Shown one piece after another: positions 1-8,197 of a stretch of DNA of 64,000 bases (the first letter of the stretch is position 1; every line of letters starts with the position of its first letter). The DNA comes from Acetivibrio clariflavus DSM 19732 (GTDB taxonomy: Bacteria; Bacillota; Clostridia; Acetivibrionales; Acetivibrionaceae). A model generated the notes under the pieces. That model did no database searches. It was not told the origin of the DNA and saw nothing but the letters and a program-made list of their open reading frames with translations. The translations under genes and the position numbers were made by a program. The stretch lies in contig NC_016627.1 of the NCBI RefSeq assembly GCF_000237085.1, positions 372,001 to 436,000 on the forward strand. The letters run 5' to 3'.

Positions 1-1478
1 GGAGTAGCATTGGAGCCGGGTGTCGGAGTTGCTGATGCATTTTCTTCAGCCGGGAATTTGGATATCATACCTAATAGATATTGCTTTACATATGCAAAAT
101 CAATAGAATTAATACTTCCGCTTCCATCCACATCGGCATTATGCATGCCGTTAGCTCCGGGGAATTCGGTAATCATCCCCAATAAATATTGTTTTATATA
201 TGCATAGTCAATGGAGTTGACAATATCATTTCCATCTACATCACCATATACATAGGATGTTGTTGGTGTAGGAACAGGTGTTGCTGTAGGAGTAGGTGTA
301 ATTATGGTTGTAGGAGTGGTAGTTGGACCAGTATAGCCCGAAGCTCTTACAAGGGCCTGAGCAATTTCAGGATAATACCATGTAAGTGCTCTTCTGTTAA
401 ATATGGCATAACTGTCGCCATTGCCGGGACCATAATATCCGTTGTCCCACCATATAACAGGAATACCTCTTTTTCTTGCCTCAGAAGCATAGTATTCTGC
501 ATGAGCAACTCTAGAGGATAAATTGTTTTTATCAATTGTTCCAAACTCACCTATAACTACAGCTCTTCCGTTCTTAATGAACTTATTGTAAATGGCATCA
601 AGCTCACTGGAAAGAGAAGCTTTGTCGGAATTTGAACCCCATGTTGCTGTAGCGTTTGCCACCATGGCAAAATAATATGGTGAGTACATATGTATAGACA
701 CAATAACTCTGCTGTCGTTGTTTGGTATAACAAGGTCGTTCATAGCCTCAGTTATTGAGGATGCAGCATGGGTTGGTATCATTATAAATCTTTTCGCATT
801 ATTTCCGCCGGTAGATCTGATGGTGTTAACAGCAGCTGCGTTAAGGCTGTTTATTACTGCACGGTTTTCGTATGTACCGCCTGTCCATTCATTAGGTGAA
901 CCAACAACTCTGGGTTCATTCATTGTTTCGAAGATTAAGTAGTCGCTATAATTTTTAAACCTATTTGCTATCTGTTCCCAAAGCTTTGTAAGCTGGGCTG
1001 TGACATTTTGTTGATTTGAATAGGTAGGGATAAGCCAGGAGCTTTCTTCGTGGTGAAGGTTAATGATGGCGTACATGTCGTTATCAAGGACATAGTTTAC
1101 CACTTCTTCCACTCTGTCTAACCATGCCGAATCAATAGTGTAGTTTGGAGCAGGACCAACATGACCTGACCAGGTTACAGGGATTCGAACGGTATTGAAA
1201 CCCATTTCTTTTATTTTATCAATCATGGCTTTGGTTGTTTTGGGATTTCCCCAGCAAGTTTCTGTATCCAAACCGCTTGCAGAGGATGAAAAGGCATCTA
1301 ATGTGTTACCTAAGTTCCATCCGACTCTCATTTCTCTTGTTAACTCCAAGGCAGATATGTCCCGCATTCCTGTATAAGCAGTGGATGCGAAAACATTGAT
1401 GCTGCCCAAAAGGGATGTGATTACGAGAATTAAGGAAAATAACAATGCTTGTTTTCTGATAAACTGCTTGATATACAT
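1..1478 (-). CDS. GH5 cellulase with type I dockerin, CelE-like (3' end outside window)
   Basis: Secreted endoglucanase of glycoside hydrolase family 5, to be docked onto a cellulosome. About 492 codons are visible, read on the minus strand. ATG at 1478 follows a GGGAGGTTGTATA ribosome site. Residues 1-31 form a signal peptide. The GH5 domain covers about 38-385: METMNEP-like acid/base motif FETMNEPR (Glu near 188) and nucleophile in VIGEFGT (Glu near 311). A Pro/Thr linker leads to a dockerin at about 410-475 with two calcium-loop repeats ([20 protein letters not shown] and a second copy). From memory the catalytic domain closely resembles A. thermocellus CelE. After the dockerin a second Thr/Pro linker runs off the window edge, as in CelE where a CE2 esterase follows, so a C-terminal esterase is likely but not seen. 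The dockerin contacts read Ser-Ile rather than Ser-Thr. Confidence 0.93.
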   Translation of the reverse strand, partial: MYIKQFIRKQALLFSLILVITSLLGSINVFASTAYTGMRDISALELTREMRVGWNLGNTLDAFSSSASGLDTETCWGNPKTTKAMIDKIKEMGFNTVRIPVTWSGHVGPAPNYTIDSAWLDRVEEVVNYVLDNDMYAIINLHHEESSWLIPTYSNQQNVTAQLTKLWEQIANRFKNYSDYLIFETMNEPRVVGSPNEWTGGTYENRAVINSLNAAAVNTIRSTGGNNAKRFIMIPTHAASSITEAMNDLVIPNNDSRVIVSIHMYSPYYFAMVANATATWGSNSDKASLSSELDAIYNKFIKNGRAVVIGEFGTIDKNNLSSRVAHAEYYASEARKRGIPVIWWDNGYYGPGNGDSYAIFNRRALTWYYPEIAQALVRASGYTGPTTTPTTIITPTPTATPVPTPTTSYVYGDVDGNDIVNSIDYAYIKQYLLGMITEFPGANGMHNADVDGSGSINSIDFAYVKQYLLGMISKFPAEENASATPTPGSNAT

Positions 1479-1867
1479 TATACAACCTCCCTAGAAAAAA
1501 TATAAAATTAAAAAATCAAATATGGATGACTTGTTTTTTCTATTCCCCCTTTGAAAAACTTAATAATATACTACAAACAGTTACAAAATTTTTAAAAGGC
1601 ATTCCTCCAATCTCCGATTTTTTCAAAAAATACTCCTTAAATACATTTTACATCATTTAACATGCCAATTCAAATGTAACCATTGTGATAACGGTTAATG
1701 AATAATATTACAGCATATATACAAAAGAGAAGATACCCTTATATAATAGTTGAATATTTTTAAAAGAAAAGATTACGAACTTTTACCTATTAGGGATTTA
1801 TTTGTAAAGAATATTTTTATAAAATATTATTGGTTTAAATTAAAAAATGAAAAGGAGAAGATAAATT
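1479..1867. other. AT-rich intergenic region, divergent promoters presumed
   Basis: 389 bases between the GH5 gene (minus) and the membrane-protein gene (plus). It must hold two divergent promoters. I see no convincing consensus boxes, RNA gene or repeat. AAAAGGAGAAG near 1849 is the ribosome site of the plus-strand gene. Confidence 0.5.
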
Positions 1868-2728
1868 GTGGAGAATGTTAACTATACTTCAACAAGCACA
1901 GATATTGGGCATAAATATTATAAGTATTCAAAAAAAATTACTCCTATCGGGCTTATAATTTTTATATCAATGGGAATTTTAGGTACAGTAATTTTAAGCT
2001 TAATTTACAGTTATGTCGTCTATTATACTGAATATCTTTATGTACATATTCTCCTGACTGTAGTTTTAGGGACTGGTATTGGAGCGCTGGTTTGTATAGG
2101 CGGAAAAGTGGGGAAGATTAGGAGTACATTTATAATTGGTTTTGCTGCTGTTTTATTTGGGCTGTTTGCAGAGTATTGCCAGTTGGTTTTTTGGATATTT
2201 ATAGAGTCAAAAGGTCAGTTTTTAATTTTAAATCCGGTAAAAATATTCTACATAATGAACTATATTGGGAGCACATATAGCTATAATATGATAATATTTT
2301 CACTTTATCTTATTGATGGAGTGCTTATTGTAGCAACTTCTGTAATTATATCCATACGCTTTATAAAAGACAAAGCTTTTTGCGAAAGATGTGATAGATG
2401 GATGAAGAATGAAACTCTTGCAGGTTTGAATTTTGTTGATGATATTGAGGAACTTAAAATTAAGTTGGAACAAGGTGATTTTTCAGCGTTAACACTTTTG
2501 GGGAAGGCAGGAAAATTTGATTTTCAATTAACTAGAGTTGTTCTTAAACACTGTACACAATGTAAAGAATTTTATTTGATTTCTGTATCAACAATTAAAA
2601 TTACAAGAAGCCTGAGAGGTAAATTGAAGGCAGAGGAGAAGATGGTGGTAAAAGATTTGATTATTGACCAACATGTTTATAACTATCTTATGGAATGGAA
2701 TAGGTCTTTAAAACATAGTTTCTTTTAA
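1868..2728 (+). CDS. Membrane protein with four TM segments and C-terminal CxxC pairs
   Basis: I do not recognise the family. The protein has 286 aa; GTG is chosen because AAAAGGAGAAG lies 8-9 bases upstream. Hydrophobic segments lie near residues 28-52, 56-78, 88-113 and 140-165. A cytoplasmic tail of about 120 aa carries two CxxC motifs, CERC (about 172-175) and CTQC (about 229-232), spaced as in a split zinc ribbon or a redox pair. The sequence between them is acidic and helical. It stands alone between a cellulase and a GNAT gene, so context gives no function. A membrane-anchored zinc-binding sensor is possible, but that is a guess. Confidence 0.7.
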   Translation: MENVNYTSTSTDIGHKYYKYSKKITPIGLIIFISMGILGTVILSLIYSYVVYYTEYLYVHILLTVVLGTGIGALVCIGGKVGKIRSTFIIGFAAVLFGLFAEYCQLVFWIFIESKGQFLILNPVKIFYIMNYIGSTYSYNMIIFSLYLIDGVLIVATSVIISIRFIKDKAFCERCDRWMKNETLAGLNFVDDIEELKIKLEQGDFSALTLLGKAGKFDFQLTRVVLKHCTQCKEFYLISVSTIKITRSLRGKLKAEEKMVVKDLIIDQHVYNYLMEWNRSLKHSFF

Positions 2729-3024
2729 AAATGATAATAAATATAGAATTATAATAGATTTTTAAGAGATGAAGGAACAATTATAATGTGTTTTTGAACC
2801 GGGTTTTTGAAATATAATGTATTTTACTGGTGACGACATGGATGATTATTTGAAATGAGTTTAACTTTAATTGGGTTGGATCTTTATATTAGAGGTGGTA
2901 AGGAGAAGTGAGCAAAGGATTATATTAATATACAAAGTTGATGATACATTTGCTAAGTGCAATTACTTGAAGCGGCAATAGGCTATTATAGTGAAACGAG
3001 TTAGTACGTCAGTGGAGTGAGAAA

Positions 3025-3459
3025 ATGCTGATACGTAAGATGACTGTAGAGGATATTCCAAAATTAGCTTTGCTCTATAAGCAATTTTGGAATGAGGATT
3101 CTTGTGTAGAGACTATGATTAAGCAGTTTGAAAAATTACAAAAAAGTAATACACATATTTTATTAAGTGCTGTTGAAAATGGAGAATTGATTGGCTCAGT
3201 TATGGGGATTATTTGTGAAGATTTGTATGGTAAATGTGAGCCCTTTATGGTGATTGAAAACATGATAGTTGATGAAAAATATAGAAGAAAGGGCGTTGGC
3301 AGAGCAGTAATTCAGGAAATTGAAAAACAGGCAATGGATTTGAATTGTACTCTGATTATTCTTGTGACTGAAACAAATAGAGATGATGCCTGCAGTTTTT
3401 ATGCCTCTTTAGGGTATGATCCCGATACGCATAAGGGATTTAAGAAAAAGCTGAAGTGA
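3025..3459 (+). CDS. GNAT-family N-acetyltransferase
   Basis: 144 aa, the usual size of a single-domain GNAT enzyme, which moves an acetyl group from acetyl-CoA to an amine. The CoA-pyrophosphate loop is visible as RRKGVGRAVIQ (about 92-102), preceded by the strand MIVDEKY and followed by LVTETN and FYASLGY, the usual motif B ending. The N-terminus (MLIRKMTVEDIPKLALLY) is typical of the RimI-like branch. The start at 3025 follows AGTGGAGTGAGAAA. It appears to be monocistronic. The substrate cannot be told from the sequence. Confidence 0.85.
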   Translation: MLIRKMTVEDIPKLALLYKQFWNEDSCVETMIKQFEKLQKSNTHILLSAVENGELIGSVMGIICEDLYGKCEPFMVIENMIVDEKYRRKGVGRAVIQEIEKQAMDLNCTLIILVTETNRDDACSFYASLGYDPDTHKGFKKKLK

Positions 3460-3532
3460 AAAGTTTTGTAAAAAGGCGGGTATATATAAGATTTAGGATA
3501 GTGGATAACAGTTTTAAATATAAACCATACTG

Positions 3533-3582
3533 TGTCAGTGGTAAAATTAAATTACCCGGTTTCGGGAAAGAAAATTCCCCAC
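3533..3582 (+). repeat. IS21-family left terminal inverted repeat
   Basis: Begins TGTCAGTGG and ends GAAAATTCCCCAC. It aligns, with one gap and several mismatches, to the complement of 6203-6251. It contains the small hairpin CCCG-gttt-CGGG. The exact outer base is uncertain by 1-3 positions. Confidence 0.75.
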
Positions 3583-3646
3583 CTATTCACAAACTTCTGC
3601 TTGTAGATTAACATAATGTTAATTATATAAGTGGGAGTCGATAATA

Positions 3647-5113
3647 ATGTTGGGGGTAGCGATGCATACAACAATACAAACTTTATCAAAAAAAGGATAT
3701 AACAAGACACAAATTGCAAAAATACTTGAAATTGACAGAAAGACCGTAAGACGGGTTCTTAATGAACTTAATGAGAAAGGAATTGTTGAAAGAAAAGAAA
3801 CTTGCTCAATACTTGATCCATATAAGGAATATATTCAGATACAAGTAACTAAAGACTTAAAAGCAATAAGAATATATCAGGATTTAGTGCGAGAATTTGG
3901 ATTTCAGGGTAGTTATGACACTGTAAAAAAATATGTTGCTAAAATAAAAAAATCTCCACCTAAAGCATATATGGTACTACACAGTCTTCCCGGTGAAGAG
4001 GCACAAGTGGACTTTGGATATATTGGCACTATTAAACTTCCGGACGGCAAGTACAAAAAGGCTTGGGTTTTTGTAATGGAACTCAGCTATTCCAGATATA
4101 TGTATGTTCAAATTGTATTTGATCAGAGTATTTCAACATTCATAGATTGTCATAAAAAAGCTTTTAGATATTTTGGAGGAGTACCACAGAATATAAAAAT
4201 CGATAATCTTAAAGCAGCTGTATTGGAAGCCGACTTTTATGAACCTGTTGTCCAAAGGAATTATGCAGCATTTGCTTCTCATTATGGATTTTCTCCCGAA
4301 CCATGTAGGGTAGCAACACCTACTGATAAGGGAAAGGTAGAATCAAATATAAAATATGTGAAGGATAACTGCTTTAAAGCACGAGAATTTAAAGATATTG
4401 ATGAAGCCAAAGCGTTTTTAATGGAGTGGCTTGAGACTATAGCTAATGTTAGAATACACGGTACAACAAAAAAAGTTCCATCTGAAGAATTCAATTCGTA
4501 TGAAAAAGAAAAACTTCTCCCTCTTCCTACGGAAGAATACAACATATCTGAAATAACTTCGGCAACTGTGATGCCAAACTGTCACATCTCATATAGGGGG
4601 AACTACTATTCTGTACCGTATGCATACATTGGTGAGGAGGTTGATATTGTTATCATAGATAATCTACTTAAGGCAGTATATAAGGATAAAGAAATAGCCC
4701 TTCATCCCGTAGAAAAGAATGAAAAGGGCAAATTCTTCACAGATAAAAATCATTATCCTGATTATAAAAATATCACGGCTAATGAGATAAAGTCAAGATA
4801 TCGAGAGAAAATGAGTGAAATTGGAAAACATGCAGCTATATTTTTTGAGAAATTCTTAGAGCAGGTAGGCACAAAATATAACTATCGAGCTATTGCAGGA
4901 ATAATTTCCTTAAGGAAAAAGTATGACAATGCAACTATTGATAATGCCTGCCATAGGGCATATATGTACAATGCACTGAAATATAAAACGGTAAAACGAA
5001 TTTGTGAACAGGGAATTGATTCGCTGCCTGTAGAAACAAACCAAACATATATTAACTCTGAAGAAACCTTTTTATCAAGGCCATTATCAGAGTATTCAAA
5101 ACTTCTAAATTGA
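3647..5113 (+). CDS. istA: IS21-family transposase IstA
   Basis: 488 aa, normal for IstA. An N-terminal helix-turn-helix (about 14-45, NKTQIAKILEIDRKTVRRVL) precedes a DDE integrase core: first Asp in EAQVDFGY (about 122), second in IKIDNLKAAV (about 185), Glu in KGKVESNIKY (about 223). The C-terminal beta-rich domain follows. ATG 3647 has GGGAG about 10 bases upstream; ATG 3662 with its own GGGGG is a possible alternative. istB starts 16 bases after the stop, so the pair is co-transcribed. IstA cuts and joins DNA together with the ATPase IstB. Confidence 0.95.
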   Translation: MLGVAMHTTIQTLSKKGYNKTQIAKILEIDRKTVRRVLNELNEKGIVERKETCSILDPYKEYIQIQVTKDLKAIRIYQDLVREFGFQGSYDTVKKYVAKIKKSPPKAYMVLHSLPGEEAQVDFGYIGTIKLPDGKYKKAWVFVMELSYSRYMYVQIVFDQSISTFIDCHKKAFRYFGGVPQNIKIDNLKAAVLEADFYEPVVQRNYAAFASHYGFSPEPCRVATPTDKGKVESNIKYVKDNCFKAREFKDIDEAKAFLMEWLETIANVRIHGTTKKVPSEEFNSYEKEKLLPLPTEEYNISEITSATVMPNCHISYRGNYYSVPYAYIGEEVDIVIIDNLLKAVYKDKEIALHPVEKNEKGKFFTDKNHYPDYKNITANEIKSRYREKMSEIGKHAAIFFEKFLEQVGTKYNYRAIAGIISLRKKYDNATIDNACHRAYMYNALKYKTVKRICEQGIDSLPVETNQTYINSEETFLSRPLSEYSKLLN

Positions 5114-5129
5114 GATGAGGTAAAAAAAG

Positions 5130-5900
5130 ATGAATGATTTAATGTTTTCAAGATTAAGGCAGTTAAAGCTATCGGGGTTCATAAAAACAGTGGAGGCAAG
5201 AAATGAGCAAGCTATTAAAGAGCAGATGTCTTACATGGAATTCTTAGAGTTGCTATTAAGTGATGAATTTTCGAACCGTAAAGATAATGGTAATAAAAAG
5301 AGGATGCAAAAGGCAAAATTTCCTCAAATAAAGACACTAGAGGAATATCAGTTTAATCAACAGCCCTCTATTAATAAAAGATTTATATACAATTTGGCAA
5401 CCTGTGAATTTGTCCGCAAGAAAGAAAATGTAGCCTTCATAGGACCGCCAGGTACTGGAAAAACTCATTTAGGTATAGCACTTGGAGTAAAAGCTATATC
5501 TCAAGGATACAATGTATTATTTACAACAATAAACCATATGCTTGAAGACTTATATTTATCGAGAGCCGACAATTCTTTTAGTCAAAGGCTGAAGTACTAC
5601 ACAAATCCAGATTTACTTATACTAGATGAACTAGGACTAAAAAAGCTTAATCAGAATAGCGTAGATGACTTTTATGAAATCGTATCGAGAAGATATGAGA
5701 AAGGCTCTATAATAATAACTTCAAACAAAGTTTTTGATGAGTGGGGTAGAATATTCTACGACCCAGTTTTAGCAACAGCAATATTAGATAGGTTTATTCA
5801 TCATTGTCACTTTGTAGTTATAAAAGGCGAAAGCTATCGAATGAAGCAAAGCAAGGAAAGCCTTAAAGCTATATCCACAAAAGTGCAAGAGAATGAATAA
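5130..5900 (+). CDS. istB: IS21-family helper ATPase IstB
   Basis: 256 aa DnaA/DnaC-like AAA+ ATPase that helps IstA select targets and stimulates transposition. Walker A is GPPGTGKTH (about 108-116), Walker B LLILDELG (about 165-172), and sensor 1 IIITSN follows (about 192-197). The N-terminal IstB extension (LRQLKLSGFIKTVEARNEQA) is present. AGATGAGGTAAAAAAAG just upstream gives the ribosome site. The length is usual and no frame damage is seen. Confidence 0.95.
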   Translation: MNDLMFSRLRQLKLSGFIKTVEARNEQAIKEQMSYMEFLELLLSDEFSNRKDNGNKKRMQKAKFPQIKTLEEYQFNQQPSINKRFIYNLATCEFVRKKENVAFIGPPGTGKTHLGIALGVKAISQGYNVLFTTINHMLEDLYLSRADNSFSQRLKYYTNPDLLILDELGLKKLNQNSVDDFYEIVSRRYEKGSIIITSNKVFDEWGRIFYDPVLATAILDRFIHHCHFVVIKGESYRMKQSKESLKAISTKVQENE

Positions 5901-6017
5901 AATTAGCAAGTTACTGTTCTTTGACAAAAACATATTTATTTTATCCAAGCAATTAGGTATGTAGTATACTAAAAGCGTGAAAAAAGTTTTTTAAGTGCGG
6001 TTTATAATGAGATGGGT

Positions 6018-6129
6018 CCCATATGATAGCCTGTTAAGGCAGGCCAGTTTATCATACCCCTCAGCCCTACTTAAAAGAAATACCTACGGGGTATGGTGGG
6101 CTGGCCTCACTGGCATGTAATCATATGGG
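6018..6129 (+). other. Nested inverted-repeat structure in the IS21 tail
   Basis: Between istB and the right end three nested complementary pairs are visible: CCCATATGAT (6018-6027) with ATCATATGGG (6120-6129), AGGCCAG (6041-6047) with CTGGCCT (6101-6107), and CATACCCC (6053-6060) with GGGGTATG (6088-6095). A small local hairpin GCCT-gtta-AGGC lies at 6029-6040. This can form a long branched hairpin in RNA or single-stranded DNA. It could be a terminator-like end of the istAB transcript or a protein-binding site; its role is unknown. Confidence 0.55.
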
Positions 6130-6202
6130 GGAGGCTCGTTGTAAACTGGATTCTTGAAAAAGTTTTTTCTCTGTTACATAGAGTTTTTTTATCTTTTTTA
6201 AA

Positions 6203-6251
6203 GTGGGGAAAATTCTTTCCCCTTTTTGGGGAATTTTTATTGACAATAACA
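6203..6251 (-). repeat. IS21-family right terminal inverted repeat
   Basis: On the minus strand it begins TGTTATTGTC and ends AATTTTCCCCAC, matching the left end 3533-3582 with one gap. It contains CCCC-aaaaa-GGGG. The next bases (6252-6254) are the stop codon of the dockerin/LRR gene. Confidence 0.75.
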
Positions 6252-7622
6252 CTAATAGTAAAGCCAAATCAATTCATTAAGTTTTTCAAGCGGTGTAAGA
6301 TCCTCTATATTATTTCCTCTTATGTCCAAAGATTTTAGACTAACAAGATTTTTGAGCGGTGTTATATCGGTAATATTGTTACAGTCTAATTTCAAATAAG
6401 CTAGATTAGTCAGGTTTTCAAGCGGTGATATGTCACTTATATTGTTGTAAGATAAACTCAAATAAGTTAAATTGGTAAGGTTTTTAAGCGGCGATATATC
6501 ACTTATGTCTGAATCGAATATATCCAATCGGGTCAAATTTTTGAGGTTCGCAAGGGGTGATATATCAAAAGGTTCGGAAATTAAGCCTATACTTAAATAA
6601 TCTAAATTCGGAAATTTTGATAGCTCTGACAAATCAATTGGCTTAAATAGACTTAATTCAGTAATCTTATCAGCTTCATTTTTATAAATAATGTCATATT
6701 CATTCTTACCGATTTTATCTAGGATAACGAGTCTCAAATATTCACTTTTAAAAACTATTATTTCATCTTCGGCAAGGACAACATTATATACCGGGTTTGA
6801 ATTTACAGACCATTCCCATAATGTTTCGCTATTATAGGGATTTGGCTTTCCGAATCCTGCTGAATCAGCAGAAACTATAATTGTAAAATCCGGGTGTACG
6901 TCGGCAAAAACATTATTACCCATATATTCCGGTTCATTGCCCATGAATATTGCCTTTTTCAATTCTTTACATCCCTCGAAAGCATTTGAATCTATGCAGT
7001 TTATACTATTCGGTAACGTTACGCTTACCAAATTCTCACATCCTGAAAAAGCCTCAGAGCCTATGCAGGATATACCCTCTGAAATTGTTAAGCTTGTTAA
7101 GTATTTACAAGAGCTGAATGCTTTATCACCTATGGCTTTTACTTTTACACCTCTGAGTTCGGATGGTATTGTTACAGTGACATAGTTATCCACACACTTA
7201 ACTATTGTTCCGGTGTCTAAATTAAATTCATAACCCGATTCGGTTATAATTCTAGGTGTTGGAGTAACTGATGGCATTGGTTTAGGACTTGGTGTTGGCA
7301 ATTCTCCCATACCTAACAAGTATTTTCTAAGAATTGCATAATCTATGGAATTCACATTACCGTCACTGTTTATATCTGCTGCGCCAAATCTTTCTTTATC
7401 ATTTTCTAAATTGGTATATATGCCTAGCAAATAAGCTTTCATTATTACACAATCCACGGAATTTATTTCACCATCCAAATTTAAATCGCCTACTACACGA
7501 TCAGGAAGATATTTCCTTGCTTCACATAACTCACATGCGTATGAATTGTCTGCAATAAGCCGGAATAATGAAAAGCATGCAATAACACAAAAAACAAGTA
7601 ATAAAGAAATACTTTTTTTCAT
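6252..7622 (-). CDS. Dockerin protein with leucine-rich repeats, cut off by IS21
   Basis: 456 aa secreted protein. ATG 7622 is chosen for its GGGGAGGGGTT site and the signal peptide that follows (residues 1-29). A type I dockerin sits at the N-terminus (about 44-108; DLNLDGEINSVDCVIMKAYL and DINSDGNVNSIDYAILRKYL), where most dockerins are C-terminal. Then come a Pro-rich linker, BspA-type LRRs (about 165-265: TIPSEL, AFSSCKYLTSLTI) and, after a spacer, internalin-like 22-residue LRRs (about 345-456: LTNLTYLSLSYNNISDISPL). The last repeat stops after 12 of 22 residues (LEKLNELIWLYY) exactly where the IS begins, so the natural C-terminus is probably lost. It is likely a non-catalytic binding component of the cellulosome; ligand unknown. 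Confidence 0.85.
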   Translation of the reverse strand: MKKSISLLLVFCVIACFSLFRLIADNSYACELCEARKYLPDRVVGDLNLDGEINSVDCVIMKAYLLGIYTNLENDKERFGAADINSDGNVNSIDYAILRKYLLGMGELPTPSPKPMPSVTPTPRIITESGYEFNLDTGTIVKCVDNYVTVTIPSELRGVKVKAIGDKAFSSCKYLTSLTISEGISCIGSEAFSGCENLVSVTLPNSINCIDSNAFEGCKELKKAIFMGNEPEYMGNNVFADVHPDFTIIVSADSAGFGKPNPYNSETLWEWSVNSNPVYNVVLAEDEIIVFKSEYLRLVILDKIGKNEYDIIYKNEADKITELSLFKPIDLSELSKFPNLDYLSIGLISEPFDISPLANLKNLTRLDIFDSDISDISPLKNLTNLTYLSLSYNNISDISPLENLTNLAYLKLDCNNITDITPLKNLVSLKSLDIRGNNIEDLTPLEKLNELIWLYY

Positions 7623-7877
7623 TATAACCCCTCCCCATAAAAATAAATTGTTTTTAATATTATTAAAGTAAATTTTTATTCTTCTCTTATTTAATTGCAA
7701 CATATGGAACACCAGAGCAGTGAATATACTGGGATTTATTGCTTTATTAGTACATAATCTTAATTTTAATAGAAATTTGCTGTGTAATGAGTCCAAAATT
7801 GTAAAATATTGATTTTAAAAAGTATTGTATTTATATATAATATTATATACTTATTTGAACATAAATTAAATACTGTT

Positions 7878-7906
7878 TTGGATTATAGTGGCCAATATGG
7901 TATATT
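7878..7906 (+). promoter_or_regulatory. Candidate sigma-A promoter of a short RNA
   Basis: TTGGAT (7878-7883), a 17-base spacer and TATATT (7901-7906). It points toward the terminator at 7963-7986 with no ORF between, so a transcript of about 75 nt is predicted. Confidence 0.45.
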
Positions 7907-7912
7907 ATCTAT

Positions 7913-7987
7913 ATATAACAAAACTCTGGAAATTACTTGAGGAAAGGAGCTAACTTCACTTCAGCAAAATCAATTTTGCTTTTTTTC
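7913..7987 (+). ncRNA. Candidate short RNA (promoter plus intrinsic terminator, no ORF)
   Basis: The segment between the promoter at 7878-7906 and the strong terminator AGCAAAA-TCAA-TTTTGCT-T6 contains no convincing ORF but an SD-like purine run GAGGAAAGGAGC at 7939-7950. No gene follows on the plus strand: the next gene, at 8198, runs the other way. It could be a trans-acting sRNA or a leftover attenuator. I do not recognise a family. Confidence 0.35.
7963..7986 (+). terminator. Intrinsic terminator
   Basis: Perfect 7-bp stem AGCAAAA / TTTTGCT with a TCAA loop followed by six T residues. Confidence 0.75.
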
Positions 7988-8197
7988 GAAAGTTTCTTGT
8001 AAATAGTTCATTGTTACCAGGACAATTCCGGTAACTCCAAAAGAAAGTGAGTATCCACAGTAAAGTATACCGGAATACTCAAAATTGTAAAGAAATTGGC
8101 ATATTGTCTTTGGTGAAGTTTATCATTCGAACTCTATGAATTTTTTAATAATATACAACGCCATAAAAAATTTAAATTTAAGTCAAACCCGATGAAG

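Larger units (their letters stand above)
3533..6251 (+). mobile_element. IS21-family insertion sequence, apparently intact
   Basis: About 2.72 kb with istA and istB in tandem, bounded by imperfect inverted repeats of about 50 bp that both start TGT and end in TTCCCCAC (3533-3582 and the complement of 6203-6251). Both ends contain a short internal hairpin (CCCG/CGGG on the left, CCCC/GGGG on the right). Both reading frames are open, so the element may be functional. No clear target-site duplication was found. The right end touches the stop codon of the dockerin/LRR gene. About 300 bases between istB and the right repeat can fold (see 6018-6129). Confidence 0.87.
7623..8197. other. 575-base intergenic region with several hairpins
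   Basis: Besides the candidate RNA at 7913-7987, it shows GTTACC...GGTAAC (about 8014-8036) and TGAGTAT...ATACTCA (about 8047-8081), both on transcribed-size scales. Some may act as terminators for the minus-strand permease gene that ends at 8198. No ORF is credible here. Confidence 0.4.
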
